A program made the position numbers and the translations under genes. A stretch of DNA of 64,000 bases, taken from contig NC_089220.1 of assembly GCF_963924675.1 (NCBI RefSeq), forward strand, positions 157,135,770 to 157,199,769. Direction: 5' to 3'. Shown piece after piece: positions 1 to 11,245 of this stretch (the first letter of the stretch is position 1; each line of letters starts with the position of its first letter). This DNA is from Phocoena phocoena (taxonomy: Eukaryota > Chordata > Mammalia > Artiodactyla > Phocoenidae). Below the pieces are notes generated by a model, which did no database searches, was not told the DNA's origin, and saw only the letters and a program-made list of their open reading frames with translations.

Positions 1-237
1 AAAAGCTTAAAAATAGAACTACCATATGACACGCCAGTTCTACTTCTAGGTATTTATCTGAAAGAAACAAAAACATTAACTCGAAAAAGATACCTGCACC
101 CCCATGTTCACTGCAGCATTAGTTACAGTAGCCAAGATATGGAAGCAACCTAAGGGTTGGGTGAATGAATGGATAAAAAAGTTGTTTCATATATAAATAT
201 GTATGTGTATATGTGTGTGTGTGTATGTATATATATA

Positions 238-269
<32 letters not shown>

Positions 270-520
270 TATACCATATAATGAAATATTATTCAGCCAT
301 TAAAAAAATGAAATCTTTCCTTTGGGCAACATGATGGACCCTGAAGATATTATGCTAAGTGAAATAAGTCAGACAAATACTGTATGATCTCCCTTATATG
401 TGAAATCTAAAAATTAAAAAAAAAAAACTCATAGATACAGAGAATAGATAGGTGGTTTCCAGAGGCAGGGGGTGAGGGGTGGGAAAAATAGGTGAACTGG
501 GGTTCTTTTTATTGTTTTTT
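1..520 (+). mobile_element. Old L1 3' end (ORF2 C-terminus remnant and 3' UTR)
   Basis: The sequence from base 1 translates brokenly into the conserved last part of L1 ORF2 (an IELPYD-type motif, then a region like DTCTPMF and AKTWKQP, then EYYSAIKK), and continues into an L1 3' UTR with a GGTGGTTTCCAGAGGC-type segment. A TG/TA/CA microsatellite has expanded inside it (188-277). Stop codons and frameshifts show it is a dead, old copy. Its 5' part lies outside the window. Confidence 0.8.
188..277. repeat. TG/TA/CA near-palindromic microsatellite
   Basis: A TG-rich arm (about 201-224), an AT core (226-247) and a CA-rich arm (247-270) follow each other, so the left arm is roughly the reverse complement of the right. 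The tract could form a cruciform or hairpin and is likely length-polymorphic. Confidence 0.85.
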
Positions 521-749
521 TCATTTAAATAAGCTTTTAAAATATGTATTTCATATGTGCAAGTGAAATACATAAAAACATATATATACACGTACACATG
601 TATGCTACACACATTCATATATAAGTTTCTAATTGGAAAGTACCCTATAGATTGAGATGGTCTAGTATGGAAAAGGAATTTTGGTAATGCTCTCGGTTCT
701 TAGAAACCACCATTTCACAGCACAGCTAGGATATGCTAGGGGTAGGGTC

Positions 750-1005
750 GGTGTGGAGGAGTGGCTGGGGGTTTACGCTCCAGCCCGAGACAGTCCCACG
801 AATCCCGGCTCCACTGCTGACTTCCTGTATGCCTTAGCCAAGTTCTTTAATCTCTCTCTGTCTCCCTCCTTCTTTCCCTCTCCCCCCACCTTCCCCCACC
901 CCTTAAGTTCCTCATTCACATCTATCTCAGGGCTGTTGTGAGAATGAAATTAGTTAGCATACATAAAGAGCCTACAGCAGTGCTTAGTTATTAGCACAGG
1001 AAAAT
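750..1005 (+). mobile_element. MIR-like SINE with an inserted CT-rich expansion
   Basis: The stretch shows the MIR order: a tRNA-like region with TCCCGGCTCCACTGCT, then a GCCAAGTTCTTTAATCTCT block, then CTCATTCACATC and GGGCTGTTGTGAGAATGAAATTAG, then a GTGCTTAG-type tail. Between about 855 and 905 a CT/CCCCACC-rich tract interrupts it. Confidence 0.7.
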
Positions 1006-2759
1006 TGAGAGCACAGGGAAGATTTCCTCAGTTTTCACCAAAATTGCCTAAATTCTCCACTTCACTTAACAAGTGTGGCAGTGAGCTCCAAAACCAGCTT
1101 CGTCCTGATGATAAAAGCTGGTTTAGACCCATCCAACACATGACTTTTGTCATCTCTATCCGTTCAGAGGCGTCACTCTATTAAAGATGCTTTTGCAAGT
1201 TTAGCGATGTCACCATTTTCAAAATCAGAGAAATTCAAAAGTCCTTATTCAATATGATAAGTCAACATTCCTGAAACTCCCTTTGTTTCTTCCCAGTCTC
1301 CTTTACGCAGAGCATAAAAGACAGTGACGGAAATGGCAGAATTTCCTACCTAGAGAGGTAGGGGAGCCTCTGAAGCTCTGGGAGTACCTTATGGTCATAG
1401 AAGATCCCTTGACAAAGACACACACTTTCCTTTTGGGGGATGGCATGCATCCAGTTGGTGACAGTTCTTTTGAAACTTATTTTTGCCCATTTACAAAACT
1501 TTTTTGAGAAAAATTCAGGAAGCCTGGGTGCCTTTGGTATCTCACAGTCCACTCTCCAAGATACCAAGTATCTTCTGCCTGAGTCACATCTGCATTGTCG
1601 GGGAGCAAAAGGAAACTCCCAGTTCGTCTCTCCTGGCTGGAATCCGTTCATTTTCTCACTTGGTTGGCGGGTGGCTCTTCCGTGCATCCACTTCTTCCCT
1701 CCGCCTCTGTTTCTCCCTTTAAATACTTTAGGGGCAGTAAGGTTAGCGCGTGTACCATCACGGCTGCTCGTTCTAGGTGTCAGGATGGGTTTAACAGTGA
1801 TATGTGTAACAGTGACGCTGTCAAACCCATTTCAGGTTAAAAGCGGCTTGTTTTATTGAGTCTCGTGTTAAAAAGGTGGTCAACTCATCCATCAGTGGTG
1901 GCTGGAGTTAAACAAGTTTCAGCATGCGTTCTCCTGTGTGTGAGAAGCCGGCCAACTCACCTTCACCCGGGTCTTCTATCTTCCGGCCTCCACCTGGCTT
2001 AACGTAAAACACTGGCTATTTCAACTCAGAATCGCCCCCGTAGCCATCACAGGATTAAGGCAGAGAGATCCGGAGAAATCTCGCTGACTTGGTAGACTGT
2101 GCGACTCCAGAGAACCTGATTCGTGGATGCCGGTGCTTGTGGCCCAGCAGCGTCTCTGTCTCTGGGATGTGATGGGACTCGTAACAGGGCCTCTGCAGCT
2201 CCCTCCACGTGCTGTCACCCCCACAGGCTTTGGGGGATGCCTTTGCCCCACAGCTGTGTCCTCACCTTCATTTCCTTGAGCCACAGCTGGGCCCCCGGGT
2301 CACGCATCCAAGGTAAACGCATTCAGGAGTGAGAAGCAGCAGGTCTTATCAACAATAAGGGAGCTCAATTCTGGGACCCCGTGTGTATGTGGCGGAGAAG
2401 CAGAAAGAGGACCAGAGGCCACTCACTCATCATTAGGAGGCAGGATAAAGGGTGAGGCTTGGTGCTGGAGGCTGGCACCCTCCGACACTCACAGCTTCCC
2501 ACAAGAGAGGAGATGTGGGATGAAAACCAGCCCAAGCCAGAGAGGAGTGGCCTGCATGTGGTGAGACCCTAATCAGACCCGCGAGAGACGGCAGCTCAGT
2601 GGACTGTAGTCACAGTGCCCTAAGCATGTGATCGAAACTGAATACAGATATAAGGGGAAGTAAACCAGCGATTTCTCCGGAAGCTACTTGACTCCAGTAC
2701 CCGCCCCAGAGGGAGGGAGGGAGCTCTTGCAATTCCCCCTTTCATTAGATTTCCTTTGC

Positions 2760-2960
2760 TTTTTGTTTGTTTAATTGAAGTGTAGTTGGTTTACAATATT
2801 ACGTTAGTTTCAGGTGTACAGCAAAGTGATTTGGTTATACATATACATGTACGTATTTATATTCCTTTTTTATTCTTCTCCATTATAATTTATTGCAAAA
2901 TATTGACTGTAGTTCCCTGTGCTATACAGTAAATCCTTGTTGTTTATCTATTTTACAGAT
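2760..2960 (-). mobile_element. L1 3' UTR fragment, antisense
   Basis: The sequence AATTGAAGTGTAGTTGGTTT, then CAGGTGTACAGCAAAGTGAT and TTCCCTGTGCTATACAGTA, is the reverse complement of the cetartiodactyl L1 3' end seen on the + strand at 3840-4040. It is truncated to about 200 bp. Confidence 0.85.
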
Positions 2961-3582
2961 TTCACTTGCCTTTAAATAAGTAGGGCTAAATAGAAACCAA
3001 CAAGTCACCCAGTACCCTACTGTCGAACATGAGGCAAGATGTCATTGTTCTGTAATAAAATGCAAAAGAAATTCACGTACAAAGAGATCTTCAAGGAAAT
3101 GGGTTTGGAAGGCTTTCTTCATTGAAACGTAAACTTGATGAACTCTGTTAAGTCAAATGTACTGCCAGGAACCAGGATCTGTTTCCAAAACACTTGATTT
3201 TGCCTCCCTGGGACAGGCTCTCTGCCATAGGGGAGCCTGGTGTAAGACAACGAGAGCCCTGTTGTGGTCGAAGTTCGCTCCAAGGGCAGCTGAGTTGAAC
3301 TCAAATCTTAGACTCACTGCTGCTGTTTCTCCAGCCCTCAGGGAAGCTACCCTGTCCGTGTCACAGGCCGGAGGTTATAAAATGCCTAGACTTCTCTGAC
3401 CAAGTAGACAAATCATGACAATACAGACCAGTGAAGCTTTTTTCAGACCCAGCTGATCCAGTGTGATGATGGAGTCTCACGTTAAAGGTGGTTAGCTCAT
3501 CCATTGGTGATGACTGGAGTTAAACAGTATCAGTATAATTAACTGCATTAATAATGCAGCCTCAGTATAATTAACACGCCTC

Positions 3583-4059
3583 TTAACATATATACAACGG
3601 AATATTACTCAGCCATAAAAAAGAATGAAATACTGCCATTTGCAGTGACATGGACAGACCTAGAGATTGTCATACTGAGTGAAGTCAGTCAGAGAAAGAC
3701 AGATATCATGTGATATCACTTATATGTGGAATCTAAAAAAAAAAGTACAAATTAACTTACCTACAAAGCAGTTATAGATGTAGAAAACAAACTTATGGTT
3801 ACCAAGGGGGAAAGCGGGGGGAGGGATAAATTGGGAGATTGGGATTGACGTATATACACTTACTATATATAAAATAGATCACTAATAAGGACCTACTGTA
3901 TAGGGAACTCTACTCAGTACTCTGCAATGACCTATATGGGAAAATAATCTGAAAAAGAGTGGCTATACGTATATGTATAACTGATTCACTTTGCTGTACA
4001 CTTGAAACTAACACAGCACTGTAAATCAACTACACTCCAATAAATATTAATTAAAAAAA
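3583..4059 (+). mobile_element. 5'-truncated L1 insertion with target-site duplication
   Basis: The element carries the last ORF2 codons (GGAATATTACTCAGCCATAA region) and the full L1 3' UTR, ending in AATAAATATTAATTAAAAAAA. It is flanked by TAACACGCCTC (3572-3582) and TAACATGCCTC (4060-4070), an 11-bp target-site duplication with one mismatch, so the ends are well defined. Confidence 0.9.
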
Positions 4060-4246
4060 TAACATGCCTCCTAGGAGACTCCTTGGGAGAATTCTTGAAG
4101 AGGATGTGCTCACTCGCCATAGACAGAAGGAGGAGGGATCCAGCCCCAACCCTCAACTCTGAGGGTCCCTTGCATCTGGTGGGACGTTAGGAGATTGGAA
4201 GGGTGATGGCCAAGTTCTCGGGCCCTCCCTCCTGTTGCTGCCATCG

Positions 4247-4262
4247 CCCCCCCCCCCCCCCC
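4247..4262. repeat. (C)16 homopolymer
   Basis: An uninterrupted run of 16 C. Such tracts are unstable and error-prone in sequencing, so its length here may not be exact. Confidence 0.95.
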
Positions 4263-4639
4263 ATCCAGTGCAGAGCACGGTGCAGACCTCTGACCTCCGG
4301 CCCCGCCAGCTCTGGGATTGGAGGCGCCAGTTCCCCGTCATGACAGAAGCACTGTTGTCAGGCTTCAGTTCTTGACGCCATGGGGGTCACCTTCGGTCCT
4401 TGAGGAAGGCCATGAGCCTCCGGCTGCCAATCCAGGGCAGTTCTGATTCAGGGCTGAGAAGTGCATTGTTTTCCCTGTACTTGAGCTTCTCCGATCCAGG
4501 GATGTATCCCTCACTGTTGGTCTTGTCATGCCTCATTTACGTTGTGTTTGGTGAATGATCTCTGGCGACATCGATTGCTTCCTCTGTGGGTTAGAATGTC
4601 CCATCATCATTCTTCAGGAACAAACATGACTTAGTTTCT

Positions 4640-4950
4640 CTTACTCTGTTCCTTCAAATTTGTTGTTCCTTCCCTGAAATGCCCTTCACTCAAGTCCTGG
4701 TTAGCGCCCTTCAAGATCTAACTTGACCATGGTTTCAGCTGAGATGCCTTCTTGCCGTTCCTTTGACTGTGTGGGGTGTGTCTCTTCTGAGTTCCCACAC
4801 TGCATGTGGGAAACGGCTGGTCTGTCTGTCTCATCCTTGCGTTACATACTCCACCATGACCAGAACTCTTTTTCACCCATCATTCCCACCATGTAACAGA
4901 TCATCTGGTCAAAGCAGAAATAAGCGAATGCGTGAGTGGTCTTAGCATCG
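4640..4950 (+). mobile_element. Ancient L2-type LINE fragment (tentative)
   Basis: The text around TTGTTCCTTCCCTGAAATGC, CAAGTCCTGGTTAGCGCCCT and GAGATGCCTTCTTGCCGTTC follows the order of L2 3'-region sequence (CTGGAAYGC, then feedback on CCTTCAAG, then GAGGCCTTCC). It is strongly diverged and the ends are approximate. Confidence 0.45.
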
Positions 4951-5744
4951 TACTGGGTCAAATCTTTGACATCATTTCCTGTTACAGGGAAAGAATCCCT
5001 GTATTATAATTTGAGCGTTTAAACTAGAATACCCCTTTCTTTACAATAACTTCCCTACTCTGCTCAAGAAATCTCCCAAAGTTCTTGGAATCATGAGACT
5101 TTGAGGAAGTGACACACATGAGAACGACTCCTCCAAACCATGTGTTTTTTCTTGTCCTCCTTGACATTTACGTCCTGTGTCTGATCAGGAATTTGTAACT
5201 CAGATGAACTGTTCGTGGTAATGAGCCATTCTTAATACAGTCCCGATTGAATACCTCTCTCCAAGAAGGTCACGGCGCTCTACATATATTATCTAAATTG
5301 TCTTCAGAACATCGCTGGAGTAGGGTGACCACCCATTCAGAATTCACCGTGGTCTGCCAATCCAGATCTCTGTGAGGTTGACTTTTTTTCCCTTCAGAGC
5401 CCCAGAAAGACCGAAACCAAGTTCAAGTCTGCAGTGGCTGTAGCTACCACTGCTACATTGCTCAGCCTGGATAGTCTTAGGTCAGGATCAAAGCTAATTC
5501 TCTCAGCAGCAGCAGGAGAGCCCAGAGTCAAGTCTCCATGTAACACCCGTCTTAAAGCTCCAGAGATAAAGCGTGATGCGAGGGCAGAGGAAGATTACTT
5601 TCACCCAAGGGGGTATTGCTGGCGCCTTCAACTGCGTGTCTGGTGCCTGCAGTGAGTGCAGCCTGCAGTTCTTCATCATAGGCTCATAAGTCCAAATCCC
5701 GTGTTGGGCATTTTGGGGGGAAGCAGTGTGGTTTGGGGGAATCG

Positions 5745-5910
5745 GCACTGGATTGAGTAGGGAGCTTAGATTTCTGATCCCAACTCTGTCATTAACCGTC
5801 TGTGTGTCCTTACTGAAGTGTCACTTACTCCCTTCAGACCTGTACATTGAGAGCATTGGATGAAATGATTCCCAGGGCCCTTTGCAGCTTTAGAGTCCAA
5901 TGATTCTGTC
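5745..5910 (+). mobile_element. Ancient MIR/MER-like interspersed repeat (family unsure)
   Basis: GGCACTGGATTGAGTAGGGA, CCCAACTCTGTCATTAACCG and then GGGCCCTTTGCAGCTTTAGA with CCAATGATTCTG follow a common old mammalian repeat pattern. I cannot decide the family by eye. Confidence 0.45.
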
Positions 5911-6999
5911 CTTACTGCTCCCAGATTTCCTCCTCCAGACCTCCGTGCGCGTCACAGCTGGATCTGAATGCTCACGGCGCTCTCTCTGTGCTGCTTTTCT
6001 GATGCTGGTCACCATCTTTTCCCCTTTATATATGTGCCTGTCAACGACCATGTTGGGTCGGCATCTTCCCAAGGGCAAGAGTCCTTCACTTCATTTTTGT
6101 GTCCTGTACATAACGTTGGTACACTTATCTCTTGTCTCCTGTCCCTTGAACCTGTGAATCTCATTGGAGTCTTTTCAGCTCGTTGACCTGTTACAAGTCT
6201 TTCCTGTCTGGAAAGGAGAGACCCTGGCCCCATCCTCCTCCCCCATCCTCCACCGAGCCTCCTGTCTTCCCCACTTAGAGCTAATCTTGAAATAGTTGTC
6301 TGCATTTCTCACATCAACTGTTCCCTTTCCTGTTACTCTCCCACTGCCTACAAGCTGGCATTTTGGCCCCTACCACCCAACAGAAACTGTTTTGATAAAT
6401 TCCCTTAAAAAAAAATTTTTGTATTGCCAAACCCGGAAGGATACTGGGGCGTTTTCATCATAGCGTCTAAGAGCACTTGCTCTGACCATCGCCTTGTTCT
6501 TGAAACTCCCTGCGTGGCTCCAGTGGGGCCAGCTCTTCTGCTCCTGCCTCTCTGGATGGCCTTTTGCTCTGTCCCCCTTAGACTCCCCTTCCTGGCTGTT
6601 CTCCACAGTTCTGCCCCTGGCTCTTGTCTCTCTTCACTCCGCATTTCCCTCTCTGGACAGTTTCAGCCACGCCCAGGGCTTCCGCCACCTCCCAGAGCTG
6701 TCCCAACAGCTCGAAACCCACATTTCCAACTTCACCCCAAACGCAGCGTGTCCTGACCTGTGCCCATCGGTCTCTACACCCCCTCCCCGAACTGCTCTCT
6801 CGTGTTTTCCCGATTTAGGCAGTTATATACAGGACACAACGTTATATATAGGACACAAAAGTGAAACGAATAGGCAGTGATCCCACTACACGTTTCGTTG
6901 TCCAGGCCTGGGGTCCCGCTGCCCCCTCATCCCTACAACCAGCCAGTTACCTCTGAGGTTTAGACCTTCCCTGCTGTACGTGGGCTGTTGCAGTAGCCT

Positions 7000-7200
7000 C
7001 TTAACTGTTCTCCCTGCCTCCTGTGTCTCTCTTCTACCATCCATCCTCCACACTGCAGCCAAAAATGACTTTTCAAGGACGCAGATGGGATCTCGTTGCC
7101 TTGCTCCTTAAATATTCTATGCCTGATCGTTGACTTTTAGAGGAAATTTCAGCTCCTTGGCACGTGGGATCCTCTAAGGCCTGGATGCCGGCCTCCCTGG
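7000..7200 (+). mobile_element. Ancient LINE-like fragment (family unsure)
   Basis: GCAGTAGCCTCTTAACTGTT, CACACTGCAGCCAAAAATGA and TTTCAGCTCCTTGGCACGTG resemble a widespread old mammalian repeat. Divergence is high, so only a tentative call is possible. Confidence 0.4.
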
Positions 7201-8434
7201 CAGCCCCTTCTCGTGCCTTCCACCCTCACACTGTGGACTCCCTCCAGGAGGACTGAGGGCTTTCTCACCACGGTGTCCTTGTGTGGGGTTGTCCATTCGT
7301 TTCAAGGGCCACCCCCTTCCTCTGCTGGCAAGTCCAACCAGCCCTTAGGACTCAAAGCAGATGGGCCCTTTGCCAAAATCCCCCCACCTCCCTCACCAGG
7401 CAGAAGGAGGTGTCTGCTCCCCTGGGCTCCCACAGCACCTCTTTTTAAAAGGCAGGTCGACTTACTGACTCCTAAGCATTCCATTCTCACGCTAGTCTCT
7501 TCTCTACAGATTGAGCGTGTGAATGCGTGGAGTGAGAACACAAGTAGACCCCACAACTCCAGGCCTGTGTTCTGTGCATAAGAGCTTCTTGCCTTTGAGA
7601 ATCAACGGAGCAGCTTTGAATTATTTAGCCTCTTGTCCCCTGATACCGCTCCCTCTTACCTCTTCCTCTTGTGTTTTGAAGACCCTGGCAGGCATTAGGT
7701 GCACGTGGTCTCGACCGCCTGCTAATCATTTCCCATCATTTCAGTGCCGGAGCCCAGTACCAATCCCCTTTCATTTCAATTAGATAAAGCCCAGAGCTGT
7801 GGCTGGCAAGTAAGGGAAGTCCACTGGGGAAATTAAAGGTTCAGAGAGAATAGGGCCCATTATAATAAAAGCATTTGCACAGCCACTGATTCCATCTACC
7901 CTGTGGCTGCGACGTTCCTTGGGGTAGGATGGAATATGAAGCAAGAGAGCCCACGAAAGTCATTTGAGGAATTTATTTTAATTGGAAATGGTGGCAGCTT
8001 TCTGTGCTCTGCAGATCTTCAGATCACGCACAATGCTGTGATTGGCATCGTTTAAAGAACCGTAGAGCATCTTGTTCTGCCACGATGCAGGGTCTTGGTT
8101 CCCCTTTGTCTCGGGCGCTCCTCCTCCTACGTAGGTACCGAATGTGATCGTAAGCCCCTCACTCCCGCTTTTCCTCCTCCCTCCCTCCCTCCTTCCTTCC
8201 TTCCATTCTTTCGGTGCCTCTGCATTTCCTGTTTCACACTTGGTGTTTAATAAAAATGGGATAATGGCGCCTCAATCAATCAACTGGTCGACCTTCAGAT
8301 TACTCAGAACTCTTAAGAAACAGCCGTGCGGCAGACATAGAACGGCCGGAAGAAAAACAGATCATCTGTGTTTAGATTTGTAATAATACAAAATAACAAT
8401 AACTTTTTTTTTTCTATGCCTCATTCATTAAGCA

Positions 8435-8690
8435 CGTCACATGCATTTCCTCAGGTGATTCTCATGGCCCCGCTATGCAGGGGTCACCTCCATCTCGCAG
8501 ATGAGGAGACTGAAGCTCAGAGAAGTTAAGACGCTTGCCCGAGGTCACGTAGTTGTAATGAATGGCAGAACCAGAATTACCTGTAAGATCCAGGCAGAAA
8601 CCATATTGAATTGGCAGGACCAGGTTTTGAACTTGAGCCTGACTGCAAAGCCCACGTGTTAAGATACCATGTCACAGCGCCCCGGGACTT
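8435..8690 (-). mobile_element. MIR, antisense
   Basis: The order CACATGCATTTCCTCAGGTG, CAGATGAGGAGACTGAAGCT, AGAGAAGTTAAGACGCTTGC and GGTCACGTAGTTGTAATGAA is the reverse complement of the MIR core. It ends about 185 bp before exon A. Confidence 0.8.
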
Positions 8691-8873
8691 AAAAGTATCC
8701 TGTTTGCTGAACATCAAACACATGCTTGCATTTTAAGGTAGCTCATTTTAACTGAGAGGTCTCGTTATTATTTACATGCCCTTGTAACAATATCAGTAGT
8801 CGTGTTGAGTAGCGTGGGGTTTCTGAGACTGTTTGTTCCATCTGCCTTTACTTTCTCACTTTTCTGTTTTTAG

Positions 8874-8922
8874 ATGCATCACCCCATTCAGATGAAACCT
8901 GCAGATAGTGAAAAATCAAACG
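8874..8922 (+). CDS. CELF2: CELF2 exon A: end of RRM1-RRM2 linker (49 bp)
   Basis: This 49-bp exon is bounded by a TTTTTAG acceptor after a T-rich tract and a GTAGGT donor. It reads in phase 0 as MHHPIQMKPADSEKSN plus the first base of an Ala codon, which exon B completes. The peptide matches, from memory, the CELF1/CELF2 segment joining RRM1 to RRM2; a 49-bp exon here is typical of the family. CELF2 binds GU/UGU-rich RNA and regulates alternative splicing, translation and mRNA stability in nucleus and cytoplasm. The initial ATG is an internal Met of the protein, not the start codon. Because 49 is not a multiple of three, skipping this exon would shift the frame. The identity as CELF2 rather than CELF1 rests mainly on the diagnostic residues of the later exons. 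Confidence 0.95.
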
Positions 8923-9416
8923 GTAGGTGGTGACTGTCTTCCTTTCATGTCTGTTCCTTTAAGTGAAGACGTGAGGTGGGGGGCGGGAAGAGCTGGCCCC
9001 GTTGCTGTTTCTCTGGGGAAGGCAGAGAGATGTGCTCCGGGAAACCTCCATCGCGGTGGGTACCTCGCCCTCCTGCCTCCTGTATCTCTGGGGTAAAGAC
9101 CTGTGAAGATGCTCCAAGGAACGGCTTTCTGTGTCCCTGTTTGGGGCTTGCTCTGTGTGGCCACCCTGTGGCTGTTGTTCACCTCCTCTGACAGCAGCTT
9201 GGGCACCTGATGGGGAGGGGTGACCTTAAACTATGCAGAGAAGGTGAGTGAGAAGGGCATCGCCCACCAAGAATGAGGCTGTCTTTTTTCCCCCCCTCCC
9301 TTTGGTCCTCTGGCTTTGCGACTGTCTCACTGCACTTTTCTCTAGGTTGTATCCATGCATTTGCATCCACATTCATTGAGAATTCCGTCGGCTGATTAAA
9401 TAAACATACAGTCAGT

Positions 9417-9445
9417 GCAAAAACAAAACAAAACAAAACAAAAAT
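9417..9445. repeat. (CAAAA)n run
   Basis: Several CAAAA units in a row form a short simple repeat, about 0.5 kb downstream of exon A. Confidence 0.85.
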
Positions 9446-10202
9446 ACGCATTTGATGAGGTCGGTGAAATAATTGAGACTTACCTCTCCAAGACACCAAA
9501 GGGTTGCTAACCCCATTTCTCTCTGAAGTTTTTGCTCCCACTTCTGCAAACCTTCTGGCCCTGTTTTGTTCTTTGGACTGGCTACATTGTATGTTAAAGA
9601 AGTCGTCTACCTTCTTAGACCTCAGCCCTCTCCTGCCCCACAAGACTGACATGGTCAGCATGGCCGCCTTCCTCCGGGCAGCTCTGCACCTCATTAATTA
9701 GTCATGGAGCAGAAGCCGTACACTTAGAGGTCTGCATTGTCTGCCAGTGTAAATTGTGACGGGGCTCCGCGTCTCTCCACGAGGTATTTTCTTTTGCTAA
9801 TTGTAGTGCAGCCCATTTCCTGGCCCCATACACTAGGCAGTTTCGAAAGAAATTCCACATCGTACGGTGGTGTCTGTCGGAGAATAGATGTTGGTGCTTT
9901 CCCCACCGTCTCCTCACCAGCCACACACTTCTCTGCAAGTCTAACTCCCTTTTTCCTACAGTACTTTATCACAGGCGTGGCGTTGAATGTCAGAGGGTCT
10001 AAAATCCACCCCTGCTTTGTTGTGGGATCTTGGTCCAGTCACCTCACTCCTTGACTTGACGGTTATCCATCGATTACTTACTGTGTGCCAGGCACGTTGC
10101 CAGAGGCTGGGACTGCAGCAGTGAATTTTTAAAAGAAGAAAAGGACACAAAAGACGCTGTCCCTTACCTGCTGGAACTCACATTCGTTGTCACTGGTTTC
10201 AG

Positions 10203-10345
10203 TATCTAATAATCACTTGAAGACCAGACTTTAATCTCCTCATTCATAAAATGGGAATAATGCTAATTGCCTCTCATAGATGAGCTTTTTTTTTAAGACT
10301 CATAGAAGATGTTTGTGACAGTGCCTTGTAAATGTTCGAACACTT
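10203..10345 (+). mobile_element. MIR-like fragment
   Basis: ATCTCCTCATTCATAAAATG, GGAATAATGCTAATTGCCTC and GACAGTGCCTTGTAAATG follow the second half of a sense MIR. Confidence 0.6.
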
Positions 10346-11044
10346 CTATAAGATGTTGGTCAGTGTTCCCTGGCCTTTAGGGGCCTTCGCCGAGTGCGTC
10401 TGCCCAGGCAGAAGGCCATCTCCTCGTGCCGATTTGTTCCAGGAGTGTGTGTTACAATCTGTTCTCTTCCTCCTGGGAGAGAGGCGGGATGGATCTAGAA
10501 TTTGTGGGATGAATTCCATCAGTGAAGGTCATCCTGGCACATCCAGCCACCAGGAGATGCCCTCTGTCCTTTGGCCCCATAATTCTCCAAACCGTGTCAG
10601 GACACGGGCCATGGGATCAAAGTCTGCCAGGAGGGGGTTCGTCTGAACCTTAGGCCATAGTGATAAAAACGTGACAGAAGAGAGAACCAAGTTGGAAATG
10701 TCTGACTTAAAATACCCAAAGAGTTGAACCGAGAAAGGGTTTCTCCTTCTGCATTTTCTCCTGTGCAGGTGCGAACCCTGACTGTCCACAGGGTAGCTGC
10801 CGGGAGGGCTCAGAATGGTCAGCTGCCCTTGCTGTCCTCTGTCTCCTGTGGACACTGAGGGTAGTGTTTGCTTTGGATCTAAAACCACAGCAACAGAATC
10901 AAAGTGCCGTGGGCACACCCCATGTTGCATGATCTCAAAATCCAAGCAGGATTGGGCTCTGTTCTACTAAGATGAGCAAATACCTAAAAATGCCATTTTT
11001 CAGGAAGCGCCCCAGGGTAGCAGGTGAAATCTATTTTGAGGAGC

Positions 11045-11245
11045 CCGGACTTGACCCGGACCCTGCACTTATTGGCTGTGACCTTGAGCAAGTTCTTTAC
11101 TAACCTCACGCAGCCTCGTCTCTCCCACTGTAAGAGGGGCTCCGGAAGCCTAGTCTGTGCTCTTCCTGTAAGGCCCGCCTTACAGAGTCATCATGCAGTT
11201 AACACCCACAGAGCTTGGCGTAACACCTGGCACGTAGCGTGCGTG
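11045..11245 (+). mobile_element. MIR, sense
   Basis: CTTGACCCGGACCCTGCACT, TTGGCTGTGACCTTGAGCAA, GTTCTTTACTAACCTCACGC and TAACACCTGGCACGTAGC match the MIR order from tRNA-related part to tail. Confidence 0.75.

Larger units (their letters stand above)
1..8873 (+). other. CELF2: CELF2 intron upstream of exon A (partial)
   Basis: This stretch lies upstream of the first exon visible here and belongs to the intron between the RRM1 region and exon A. I looked for the preceding CELF exon (ending in codons for a NIKTLPG-type sequence) and did not see it. The stretch holds two L1 3' ends on the + strand (1-520 and 3583-4059), one antisense L1 tail (about 2760-2960), old MIR/L2-like fragments, a 16-bp C run at 4247-4262 and a diverged direct duplication (1858-1924 and 3472-3535). 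No coding sequence is supported here. Confidence 0.85.

Noticed and set aside
8874..8876. ATG at the start of exon A as a translation start
   Set aside because: It is preceded by a splice acceptor and matches an internal Met of CELF proteins.
9179..9694. 171-codon open frame on the - strand
   Set aside because: Low-complexity Arg/Ser/Pro content, no recognisable domain, crosses a (CAAAA)n repeat; most likely chance.
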